Shown: one piece after another, positions 43,815 through 51,663 of the stretch | How positions within the stretch are numbered: position 1 is the first letter of the stretch | How the letters are laid out: every line of letters starts with the position of its first letter | From: CAYRNY01 sp964425755 | GTDB lineage: Bacteria; Chloroflexota; Anaerolineae; Aggregatilineales; Aggregatilineaceae | Assembly (NCBI GenBank): GCA_964425755.1 | Contig: CAYRNY010000015.1 | Location: 1 to 64,000, forward strand | Length of the DNA: 64,000 nucleotides | Direction: 5' to 3' | Translations under genes and position numbers: made by a program | Notes under the pieces: model-generated | The model's input: the letters and a program-made list of their open reading frames with translations, nothing else | The model's database searches: none | What the model was told of the DNA's origin: nothing

Positions 43815-45020
43815 ATGTTTGGCTCGACGATTCTCGATGTGGCGATTGGATTGGCGTTCGTTTACCTGATCTTGAGTCTGATCACGACCACCGTCACCGA
43901 GTTGATCGCGACGGTCCTGGCGCTGCGGTCGCGCAATTTGCGGCGCGGCGTTGAGGCCCTGCTCAATGATTTGCAGCATGAACGGGTCGCCCGGCAATTC
44001 TACAGGCACCCGCTGATCACAAGTCTTTCCCGGCCGTCGTGGTTGGCCGGTCTGCTGCGCCTGCCCGCAGGGAATCCGTCCTACATTCCCTCGCCAACGT
44101 TTGCCGCGGTGTTGGTCGATCTGATTCTTGAACAGACGTCCGACGGTGGCTTCCGGCCTTTTGACAGTGTCGACACGCTGCGCGAGGCGCTGCGAAGCGA
44201 TGTTGTGCAACTCGATGCAGGGCTGAAGCGCCAGTTATTGATCATTCTTGACCAGGTCGATACGGTTGAGCAGGCATATGCCAGCCTGGAGCAGTGGTTC
44301 AACAACGCGATGGATCGCGTCAGCGGGTGGTATAAGCGTAAAGCGCAGCTCATCACGCTTGTGATCGCGTTTGTGGTCACGTTTGCCATCAACGGCGACA
44401 CGACGATGCTGTTCAACCGCTTGATGGGCGACGCCACCCTGCGCGAAGCGGTCAGCGCGGCTGCCGAGAATTACATCCGGCAACCGCTGCCGGAGCTGGA
44501 AGCGACTCCCGTTCCCGATGCAACTGAGCCGGACGCTGACGTGCCTCCCGAAGATGACAGCGCGGACGCCCAGACCAACTCAGACGATGGCGCATCGCCC
44601 GATCTGGAGAGTGCGCTGAATCGCATTTCCGAGCTACAGAGGCCGATCATCGATACGTTTGAGTTAATCGGCTGGTCTTCTGACCCGGACGATCCTCGCG
44701 CTGTGCCGGATTGGGATGATGCGACTGCTGTCCGCGCGAAACTACTGGGGTTGATCCTGACCGCGATCATGGTGTCGCTTGGCGCGCCGTTCTGGTTTGA
44801 TATGCTCAATCGCCTGGTGAAAATCCGCGCCACCGGTCCAGCCCTGGAGACATCCGCGCCCCAGGCAGCGGTGGAAACGCCTGCTTCCGCGCCGGTTCGA
44901 CCACCCGTGACACCTTCTGCCGTGCCGCCGGAAGGGGTGCCGCTCTCGGAGTCCGGCGAGGAGCCGGTCGCCAGTCCAGAGGGTGATGAAACCGAGCCGG
45001 AAGACGATGGGCGCGGGTAA
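43815..45020 (+). CDS. Membrane protein at the end of the eCIS operon
   Basis: This 401-residue protein has three clear membrane spans: residues 5-35 (VAIGLAFVYLILSLITTTV), about 175-197 (LITLVIAFVVTFAI) and about 310-335 (LLGLILTAIMVSLGAPFWF). Between spans two and three is an acidic Pro/Glu/Asp-rich loop, and the last 60 residues are Pro/Glu-rich and disordered. I do not recognise a named family. It is in the same operon, 33 bases after DUF6519 with AAGGAG before ATG, and is followed by the operon terminator. It could tie the particle to the cytoplasmic membrane. Confidence 0.72.
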   Translation: MFGSTILDVAIGLAFVYLILSLITTTVTELIATVLALRSRNLRRGVEALLNDLQHERVARQFYRHPLITSLSRPSWLAGLLRLPAGNPSYIPSPTFAAVLVDLILEQTSDGGFRPFDSVDTLREALRSDVVQLDAGLKRQLLIILDQVDTVEQAYASLEQWFNNAMDRVSGWYKRKAQLITLVIAFVVTFAINGDTTMLFNRLMGDATLREAVSAAAENYIRQPLPELEATPVPDATEPDADVPPEDDSADAQTNSDDGASPDLESALNRISELQRPIIDTFELIGWSSDPDDPRAVPDWDDATAVRAKLLGLILTAIMVSLGAPFWFDMLNRLVKIRATGPALETSAPQAAVETPASAPVRPPVTPSAVPPEGVPLSESGEEPVASPEGDETEPEDDGRG

Positions 45021-45053
45021 GGCGCGCCGGGTCCACTGAACAGACGACCGATG

Positions 45054-45087
45054 CCCCGCAAGGTTGAGCACGTACCTTGCGGGGTTT
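45054..45087 (+). terminator. Intrinsic terminator of the eCIS operon
   Basis: CCCCGCAAGGT (45054-45064) pairs perfectly with ACCTTGCGGGG (45074-45084) over a 9-base loop and is followed by TTTGG. It lies 33 bases after the last eCIS gene. Confidence 0.88.
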
Positions 45088-45278
45088 GGTGTCATGACGA
45101 CCCGCGTGATCGATGTGCCAAGCACATAGCGGTGGGCCGCGCCCGCCCCATTGCTGGTTGCGATCGCCAGTGCCACAGTTGTCAATGCGTTCCGCTTGAT
45201 CCACAATTGATTCATGGTTTGAGTTGCAGCGTCCCGGTCGTGTTACGCTCATTTTGACCGTTTAGCCACGAGGTGATC

Positions 45279-45635
45279 ATGTCCGTCAAACATACGCACG
45301 AAATTGAGGCAAAGCATGTTGATGCCGGTAGCGGCGTCACCATGCAAATGTTGATCTCGCCGGAGGAAGGGCCCCATTTTGCGATGCGGCGCTTTGTGAT
45401 CCAGCCCGGCGGGAGAATGCCAAACCATACCAATCAGGTCGAGCACGAGCAGTACGTGCTCAACGGACGGGCCAGGATCGGGATCGGTGACGCGGTCTTC
45501 GAGGTTAGCAAGGGGGATGTGGTTTTCATCCCGGCGACGGTCCCGCATTGGTATCAAACCCTCGGCGACGAACCGTTTGAGTTCCTCTGCCTGGTACCCA
45601 ACCAACCCGACACGATCGCCGTTCTGGAGGACTAG
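45279..45635 (+). CDS. Cupin-domain protein
   Basis: This 118-residue protein is a single cupin barrel. Motif 1 is GGRMPNHTNQVEHEQYVLNG near residue 45 (His ligands and Glu) and motif 2 is GDVVFIPATVPHWYQTLGDE near 80 (His ligand). It could be a sugar isomerase, a dioxygenase or a small-molecule sensor. I chose ATG 45279 with GAGG upstream over a GTG two codons earlier. It follows the eCIS terminator and precedes an alcohol dehydrogenase by five bases, so those two probably form a small operon. A weak promoter (TTGAGT at 45219, TACGCT at 45244) is possible. Confidence 0.8.
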   Translation: MSVKHTHEIEAKHVDAGSGVTMQMLISPEEGPHFAMRRFVIQPGGRMPNHTNQVEHEQYVLNGRARIGIGDAVFEVSKGDVVFIPATVPHWYQTLGDEPFEFLCLVPNQPDTIAVLED

Positions 45636-45640
45636 CCCGG

Positions 45641-46627
45641 ATGCGCGCGCAACGCTTGCTCGAACCGGGGCAGCCGCTGGTCCTGCAAGATGTGCCGCGT
45701 CCCGATCCGGGACCGGACGCGATCCGCGTCGCGGTGCGCTGCTGTGGCGTCTGCCACACCGATCTGCACGTGGTCGAGGGGGACTTGCCCGATCCCAGGT
45801 TGCCGCTTATCCCCGGCCACGAGATCGTGGGGACGGTCGAGGCGGTGGGTGCTCACGTGACGCGTTTCCAGGTCGGGGATCGCGTCGGGATTCCCTGGCT
45901 GCACGAAACGGACCAGACCTGCACGTATTGCCGCCAGGGTCAGGAAAATTTATGTGGGGCGGCGCGTTTCACCGGCTACACGGCGGATGGCGGTTATGCC
46001 GAATACACGACCGTTCCCGCCGAGTATGCCGTCCCAATCCCTGAGCGCTTCGCGGATGAGGAAGCCGCCCCGCTGCTCTGCGCGGGGATCGTGGGCTACC
46101 GTTCGATCCGGCTTTCGGATTTGCAGCGCGGCGAGCGGCTGGGGATTTACGGCTTTGGTGCGAGCGGCCATATCGTGATCCAGGTCGCGCGGCATTGGGA
46201 CTGCGAGGTGTTCGTGTTCACGCGCAGCGCCGAACACAAACAGCACGCGCACGCGTTGGGGGCGGCCTGGGTTGGCGAAGCGACGGACGAGCCGCCGGCC
46301 CTGTTGGACCGCGCCATCTGTTTCGCCCCGGCGGGTTGGATCGTTCCCCTGGCGCTGGGGCATCTGCGCAAGGGCGGCACGCTTTGCATTAACGCGATCC
46401 ACACCAGCCCGATCCCTGAGATGCCGTATGCGCTGCTCTGGCATGAGCGCACCGTGCGCACGGTTGCCAATGCCACGCGCCGCGATGCCGAGGAATTCAT
46501 GCCGCTGGCGGCCAGTATCCCGATCCATACCGATATTCAGACCTTCGATCTTGACGCGGCCAATCACGTCCTGGGGTTGCTCAAAGGCAGCCGGATCAAC
46601 GGGGCGGCTGTGCTCAAGGTGCGCTGA
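45641..46627 (+). CDS. Zinc-dependent alcohol dehydrogenase family protein
   Basis: This 328-residue medium-chain dehydrogenase has the catalytic zinc motifs CCGVCHTDLHVVEGDLPDPR near residue 28 and GHEIVGTVEAVG near 55. It also has a structural zinc loop (TDQTCTYCRQGQENLC) near 92 and a nucleotide-binding motif GIYGFGASGHIVIQVA near 163. The structural loop has only three of the usual four cysteines; the first position is Asp. It resembles the AdhP-like propanol-preferring branch. It directly follows the cupin gene. Confidence 0.86.
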   Translation: MRAQRLLEPGQPLVLQDVPRPDPGPDAIRVAVRCCGVCHTDLHVVEGDLPDPRLPLIPGHEIVGTVEAVGAHVTRFQVGDRVGIPWLHETDQTCTYCRQGQENLCGAARFTGYTADGGYAEYTTVPAEYAVPIPERFADEEAAPLLCAGIVGYRSIRLSDLQRGERLGIYGFGASGHIVIQVARHWDCEVFVFTRSAEHKQHAHALGAAWVGEATDEPPALLDRAICFAPAGWIVPLALGHLRKGGTLCINAIHTSPIPEMPYALLWHERTVRTVANATRRDAEEFMPLAASIPIHTDIQTFDLDAANHVLGLLKGSRINGAAVLKVR

Positions 46628-46656
46628 GCTAAGCTCGCCCGTCGCTTCGCGCCGAT

Positions 46657-47625
46657 CTATGCGCCGTCAGTAGCGCCCTGGTGGGCTGCCCACAAGGCCG
46701 CGCCGAGAATACCTGCATCGTCCCCTAACGCCGCCATCACAAGCCGGCATTTTTCCGGCGGAACGGTGTTGCTGTAGACCGCTAGATACTTGCGTATGGG
46801 CTGCATGATCCAGTTGCCGAGTTTCGCCACGCCGCCGCCGATGACGACGCGGTGCGGGGCGAGGATCGTGATCACATTTGCGATGCCGGCGGCGATGTGT
46901 TTTCCGGCGTAATCCAGGATGTCAAGAGCGATTGGATCGCCCAACTGGGCCGCCTGCATGATCGTTTCCGGCGTGATATTGTTGATGTCATTTGCCGCCA
47001 GCTCGCGGATGCGTGTTGTCACGCCCTGCTGCACGTACTTGATGCCCAGTGACGCGATCGCTGGGCCGCTTGCGAAACCTTCCAGCGCGCCGGGCGTACC
47101 ACTGCCGTCCGGCAGGCCGTTCACATCAACGGTCTGGTGGCCGAAAAACGCGGCAAAACCGTCAGCCCCCAGGTGCAGCTTGCCGTCGATGGCGATCCCG
47201 CCGCCGATGCCGGTCCCCAACGTGAAACAGGCGACCGTGCCGCTACCCCGTCCCGCGCCGAGATTAGCTTCTGCCAGCGCGAAAGCGTGCGCATCGACGA
47301 TCAGCCAGACCGGGGTCTGCACGTGTTCGGCCAGTTGAGCGGCTACCGGGCGGCCTTCCCAGTCGCCCGGCAGGTTGTGCAGGGCCAGCGTCAGGCCGTT
47401 TTGGTAGTCGATGGTGCCAGGGACGCCAAGCCCGATGCCCGTAATAGCGGTGCCGGATTCACGGAGCGCGGCACACAGGCCGGCAATGCGTTTGATGACA
47501 GCTTCCGGCCCCTCGTGCGCTTGTGTGGGGATGGTTTGTTTGTTCACGATCGTTTCGGTTTGCGTATTCAGGACGGCAGCCGCGATTTTTGTGCCGCCCA
47601 GATCGACGCCGATAACGTGGACCAT
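46657..47625 (-). CDS. ROK-family sugar kinase
   Basis: This 322-residue ROK protein phosphorylates a hexose or related sugar. It has the phosphate loop GVDLGGTKIAAAVL at residues 5-18, GLGVPGTIDYQNGLTLALHN near 85, the catalytic-type LIVDAHAFALAEANLGAGRG near 107 and ATP-binding LGTGIGGGIAIDGKLHLG near 135. The usual ROK zinc motif CxCGxxGCxE is replaced by a Cys-free stretch (GLPDGSGTPGALEGFASG). It lacks a helix-turn-helix, so it is a kinase and not a repressor. Convergent with the alcohol dehydrogenase gene, it may be the last gene of the - strand glycoside cluster. Confidence 0.85.
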   Translation of the reverse strand: MVHVIGVDLGGTKIAAAVLNTQTETIVNKQTIPTQAHEGPEAVIKRIAGLCAALRESGTAITGIGLGVPGTIDYQNGLTLALHNLPGDWEGRPVAAQLAEHVQTPVWLIVDAHAFALAEANLGAGRGSGTVACFTLGTGIGGGIAIDGKLHLGADGFAAFFGHQTVDVNGLPDGSGTPGALEGFASGPAIASLGIKYVQQGVTTRIRELAANDINNITPETIMQAAQLGDPIALDILDYAGKHIAAGIANVITILAPHRVVIGGGVAKLGNWIMQPIRKYLAVYSNTVPPEKCRLVMAALGDDAGILGAALWAAHQGATDGA

Positions 47626-47743
47626 AGCACTCTCCGATCCAGAAACCTGCCTGAACCCGCTGCTCGCTGTATTGTAGCACGGATGCTGACCATCCAGATT
47701 TAGCGGCAGGCATGCCCAGCCAGCGGCGATTGGCCGGGTGTTG

Positions 47744-48868
47744 TCAGGTGGATTCCAGCCCGACCTGTTCCAACAGGGGCGCGATCACGATGCGGCGGCC
47801 TTCCCGCGCTGAGCGGCGGGTCGCTTCCATCACGCAGAAAGTCGCTACCCCCTCTTCCAGGTCCGGCGAATAGTCGGTGTCATTGAGCAGCGCCTGCGCG
47901 AAGTATTCGATGTAGTTCGCAAATTCGCCGTAATGCATGCCGTGCACCTCGTTGTTAAAGTAATAGGCGCGCCACGCATAAAGCATGTCTGCTTTGACCT
48001 CGGTGCCGTCAGCGCCAGTGTAGAGGTAGCGCATGTCGTGGTACTGGGCCATGCTGGTCCCTTCGGTACCGTACAGCACCAGTTCGATCGCGTTGCGTGC
48101 CGACGGCAACTCGTGCAAGCCATAATGCCCCATCGCGCGGCCCAAGCGCCCGTCATACGCGCGGTAGTTCGCGGTGTAGATATCGAACGAGCGCACGCCG
48201 TACCGCTGCGCCAGCCGCGATCGCGTCCCGAACGCCTGCACATCCCGGATCGGCCCGAGATACCACCGTACCAGGTCGATCGCGTGGCTCATGCCGAGAA
48301 AGACCCAATCGGTGGTGTCACTCGCCCAGGCGCTTTTGTCGTAGAACCAGTCCATGCGGTGGATGTAATGCGCGTCCACAAGTTCCACGTCGCCCACGTC
48401 ACCGCGTTCAAAGGCGCGGCGCTGGCGTCGGAACGACTCGAAGAAGCGCGTACTCTGCCCCACGAGGAGTTTTCTGCCGGTGCGCCGTCCCGCTGCCAGG
48501 ACGCGCTGCGCATCCTCAAGGGAGTTCACCAGCGGTTTCGTGCAGATGACGTGTTTTCCAGCCTCAAACGCCTGCATGATATGTTCGCCGTGCAGCGCGT
48601 CCGGCGTGTAGATCGCGACGATGTCGACATTAGCGCGTTTGAGCAGGTCGGCATAGCGTGGCGTGAAGTACACGTCCGGGTGCTGCTGCCGGACCGCTTC
48701 AAGTGCGGTGTCGCGCCGGTCGCAGGCCGCGACCACGCGCGCATGGGGGGCACGTGTGCGGGGTATGGTGTCTGCTCCCACCGTCGAAGGGATCGGTTTG
48801 TTGAGCGCCGTTAACACCGTCCGGCCTTCTCCCAGACCCAATACGCCGACGCCAAGTTGTTGCTCCAT
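47744..48868 (-). CDS. Gfo/Idh/MocA-family oxidoreductase
   Basis: This 374-residue NAD(P)-dependent oxidoreductase acts on sugars or inositols. The Rossmann start is GVGVLGLGEGRTVLTALN, a somewhat unusual glycine motif. VDIVAIYTPDALHGEHIMQAF and HVICTKPLVNSLEDAQRVL carry the family's conserved Lys-Pro. The middle has VFLGMSHAIDLVRWYLGPIR with the likely catalytic His. I chose ATG 48868 (MEQQLGVGV) with AGGAGCG upstream. It follows the binding-protein gene after a hairpin. Confidence 0.86.
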   Translation of the reverse strand: MEQQLGVGVLGLGEGRTVLTALNKPIPSTVGADTIPRTRAPHARVVAACDRRDTALEAVRQQHPDVYFTPRYADLLKRANVDIVAIYTPDALHGEHIMQAFEAGKHVICTKPLVNSLEDAQRVLAAGRRTGRKLLVGQSTRFFESFRRQRRAFERGDVGDVELVDAHYIHRMDWFYDKSAWASDTTDWVFLGMSHAIDLVRWYLGPIRDVQAFGTRSRLAQRYGVRSFDIYTANYRAYDGRLGRAMGHYGLHELPSARNAIELVLYGTEGTSMAQYHDMRYLYTGADGTEVKADMLYAWRAYYFNNEVHGMHYGEFANYIEYFAQALLNDTDYSPDLEEGVATFCVMEATRRSAREGRRIVIAPLLEQVGLEST

Positions 48869-48996
48869 TGTGTTCGCTCCTGGTGGAATGTTTCTGTGCC
48901 TGTCGAGACGCTGAGGGCAGCCGGCCCGTTGGCCGGTCTTCAACTTGCCGCCGTGGTGGACGCCAGTACCTGGTGGGTGTCGGGGGATAAAGGCGA

Positions 48997-49025
48997 GCGG
49001 CAGCAGAAACGCGTTCTGCCGCCGC
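48997..49025 (-). terminator. Stem-loop after the family 1 binding-protein gene
   Basis: GCGGCAGCAGAA (48997-49008) pairs with TTCTGCCGCCGC (49014-49025) with a single mismatch and a 5-base loop. It lies between the binding-protein stop and the Gfo/Idh/MocA start in the - strand operon. No long T-run follows. Confidence 0.6.
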
Positions 49026-49057
49026 TGCCGTTCGGTCTACGTCATACTGCTGATGAG

Positions 49058-50359
49058 CTAGTCCTCGCTCAGTTCGTCGATGAGTTGCTTGCCCTGGGCC
49101 ATCACGTCGGCCAGCGAAGCCTGCCTGGTCAGGTACAGCGAGGCCATGTCGTCTATCACGTTCTGCGCCTCTGCGATGCGCGGGTGGAACGGGCGCGCAG
49201 CCGGGACATTGTTCTCGGAGTACATCGCCAGTGCGGGCACGATCGGCTGTTTTTCGGGGTCTACCTGCTCCAGCACCGAATCACGCGCGGTCAGGAAGAA
49301 GCCCTGCTGCTCGGCCAGCTTCCAGGCGACCTCTTTGGAGTTCAGGAACTTGATCAGCTCTTTCGCTCCGTCCGGGTTGGGTGCGGATGTCGGGATCGAC
49401 CAGCCCCAGCCGCCGGCCCAGCTCTTGCTGCCTGCTGGTCCTGCCGGTGGCAGTTCGATCTTGACCTTCTCCGGCGCGTACCAGTCCTCGTTTCCTTCAG
49501 CCACGGCCTGGAAGAACGGCCACTGGCGCATAAAGGCGACTCTGTCGGCCATGTACAGCTCATTCTGCGCGGTGTAATCCTGGTTCAACGCGTCTTCGGG
49601 GAAGATCCTGTGCGTGTGGATCATGTCGTACAGGAACTGGAACGCGTCAGCCGTGCGCTCGTCAAACGCGAAGATGTCGCCGCCAGCCTGCGCCGTCAGG
49701 TAGGCCATGAACACGTACAGCAGCGCCGGTTTCGTCAGGCCGTCGGTCGTGCCCCAGATACCCGCTTCAGCGTCGGTGAACTGGGTGCCGACCTCGATCA
49801 TCTCGTCCCAGGTCGTCGGGGCGCTCAGGCCCGCTTCTTCCAGCCAGTCACTGCGGGTGAAGAAGTACCCCATCTCGAACCCGTGCGGGATGCGATAGCG
49901 CGCGCTATCGAAGCTGTGGAAGTTATCGATCTGGCCTTGCATACTCTCCGGGAAGTCGTCCCAGATCTCTTGCGGGATGATATCGTCCAGCGGCATCAGC
50001 CAGCCCGCACGCATGAACGCGGGCGAGCTTTCGTCCGAATCGCTGAACACATCAACAGGGCTGTTGCCCGCTGCAAAGGCGGTGCTGTACTTGGTGAGCA
50101 TGTCCGTCCCGCTGGCAGGGCCGCCTTCCAGCTTGACGGCCAGGCCGGTGGCTGCTTCGAAGTCCGGCAGCACCCCGTTCAGGATGTCGTGGGTGAATTC
50201 CTGCACGGCCAGAATGACTTCATCCTGTGCCCGGACGACGTTCGGTGCGAAGATGCCTTGCGTGCTGAGTTTCCCGCCCAGCGTCACGCCAACGGCAGTT
50301 GCACCTGCACCCTTGAGGAATGTACGACGACTAATTCCTTTTTTCTTGTTGGTCATCAT
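49058..50359 (-). CDS. Sugar ABC transporter substrate-binding protein (family 1), Tat signal
   Basis: This 433-residue extracytoplasmic binding protein belongs to SBP family 1 (MalE/UgpB type, CUT1 importers). It carries a twin-arginine signal (ISRRTFLKGAGATAVGVTLG), implying export of the folded protein. Later motifs are FEAATGLAVKLEGGPASGTD, PVDVFSDSDESSPAFMRAGW and WAGGWGWSIPTSAPNPDGAK, typical of the family. AAGGAG lies five bases before ATG 50359. Its partner permeases are the divergent genes at 54666-57549. No ATPase gene is present, so a shared MsmK/UgpC-like ATPase elsewhere is likely. Confidence 0.88.
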   Translation of the reverse strand: MMTNKKKGISRRTFLKGAGATAVGVTLGGKLSTQGIFAPNVVRAQDEVILAVQEFTHDILNGVLPDFEAATGLAVKLEGGPASGTDMLTKYSTAFAAGNSPVDVFSDSDESSPAFMRAGWLMPLDDIIPQEIWDDFPESMQGQIDNFHSFDSARYRIPHGFEMGYFFTRSDWLEEAGLSAPTTWDEMIEVGTQFTDAEAGIWGTTDGLTKPALLYVFMAYLTAQAGGDIFAFDERTADAFQFLYDMIHTHRIFPEDALNQDYTAQNELYMADRVAFMRQWPFFQAVAEGNEDWYAPEKVKIELPPAGPAGSKSWAGGWGWSIPTSAPNPDGAKELIKFLNSKEVAWKLAEQQGFFLTARDSVLEQVDPEKQPIVPALAMYSENNVPAARPFHPRIAEAQNVIDDMASLYLTRQASLADVMAQGKQLIDELSED

Positions 50360-50490
50360 CTTTTCTCCTTGGCAGTAACTAATAACTTGCGATTGAACTA
50401 CGTAGGTGCGCGTGCAATGCGCGGCAAGCCATGGTGCTGTGCGGGCCGCCGGCATGCAGTACGCGTGGCGTGTGCCACTGGAAGCGGGCC

Positions 50491-51660
50491 TTAATAGACA
50501 CACTTCCGGGCTTCATCGACAAACGCGGCGATCAACTTTGGCTCCGCGTCGAAAAAGTGATCAGACGGTGCGAGGATGTAACCACCTCCTGGCCCCGCCT
50601 CCTCAAAGCAGCGCCGAACTTCCGCGCGCGTTTCATCTGGTGTGCAACTGGTGAAGTAATGGAACTGGTCAAACCCGCCGATCATGCACACCCGGTCGCC
50701 GATGCGTTGTTTGGCTTCGGCCAGCCGCGTATCGCCGCCCATATCGGCGGGCGTGAACGTCTCCATCGCGTCCGGCCCCATACCGGCGATGCGTTCCAGC
50801 AGCGGCATCATACCCCCACAGGTGTGGTAGACGATGCGCTGCCCGACAGCGTGCGCCAGTTCGATCAAGTCGGCGTCATACGGGGCGACAAACGTGTCAA
50901 AAATCTTGGGCGAGATCACCGTTGATGAGGCCGCCCCGCCTCCCAGTTCCAACACGTCGTAACGCGCGCCTTCCAGCGAGCGAATGAACGTCTTTTTGCG
51001 TGCTTGCAGCACCTTGATCACTTCGTGCACCCATTCCGGGTCGTCGAATGTTTCAAGGATCAGGCGCTCAGTGCCGACCAGTTCAACCGCGTCCTGCCAG
51101 CATCCGGGCTGCCCGTAGACGTCAAAGTAACAGATGTGGCCGCGAATCAGTGCGCGTTCGCCTTGTTCGTCCGCGACCCGGTTTACGGCTTCAACATCAC
51201 AGGTGGGGTGGGTCACATAGTCGGCGATCAGGTCGATATCGCGTTTCTCTTTGATCAGCGGTTCAACGACCCAATCGGTGTACTCGTTGCCCTGCAACAC
51301 CATCGACAGGGACCCTTTTGGTGTGATGAAGGTGTAACGCACGGTGTTGTACTGCGGGTCGTCCAGCGTTTCGGCTTCGATGCGCCAGTTGTCGGATACT
51401 ACCCGGTGCGTGTGATCGAGCGGGTTGATCGTCGCCTGGTTGGGGTCGTGGTACTCGCCTTTTGCCGGGTCAGCTTTGTAGGGCACGGTCCACACGATCG
51501 GATCAAACCCGAAGCTGTCGAAAAACTCGTGGTACGAAATGCCGTTCAGGTAACGCTCAAGGAAGTACGGCATCACGTGGTGCGTTGTCACCGGTAGCTG
51601 ATCCGGCATGCCGTCCTCAAGCGCCGTGATCATGCGTTGTTTGGAAGTCATCTTAGCCAT
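50491..51660 (-). CDS. Uroporphyrinogen decarboxylase-family protein with HxC motif
   Basis: This 389-residue UroD/MtaA-superfamily protein carries the methyltransferase-type zinc motif His279-Thr-Cys281 (RIVYHTCGGMMPLLERI). Near the C-terminus are CMIGGFDQFHYF and GPGGGYILAPSDHFFDAEPK, as in corrinoid-dependent methyltransferase relatives. No corrinoid-protein gene is near. It lies three bases after the GH38 gene and before the binding-protein gene, so its role is tied to glycoside use, not heme. The chemistry is unknown. Confidence 0.75.
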   Translation of the reverse strand: MAKMTSKQRMITALEDGMPDQLPVTTHHVMPYFLERYLNGISYHEFFDSFGFDPIVWTVPYKADPAKGEYHDPNQATINPLDHTHRVVSDNWRIEAETLDDPQYNTVRYTFITPKGSLSMVLQGNEYTDWVVEPLIKEKRDIDLIADYVTHPTCDVEAVNRVADEQGERALIRGHICYFDVYGQPGCWQDAVELVGTERLILETFDDPEWVHEVIKVLQARKKTFIRSLEGARYDVLELGGGAASSTVISPKIFDTFVAPYDADLIELAHAVGQRIVYHTCGGMMPLLERIAGMGPDAMETFTPADMGGDTRLAEAKQRIGDRVCMIGGFDQFHYFTSCTPDETRAEVRRCFEEAGPGGGYILAPSDHFFDAEPKLIAAFVDEARKCVY

Positions 51661-51663
51661 AGC

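Noticed and set aside
48857..50494. A 545-codon + strand frame opposite the family 1 binding-protein gene
   Set aside because: It is a shadow of a gene with a good ribosome site and Tat signal on the other strand; no domain is recognisable.
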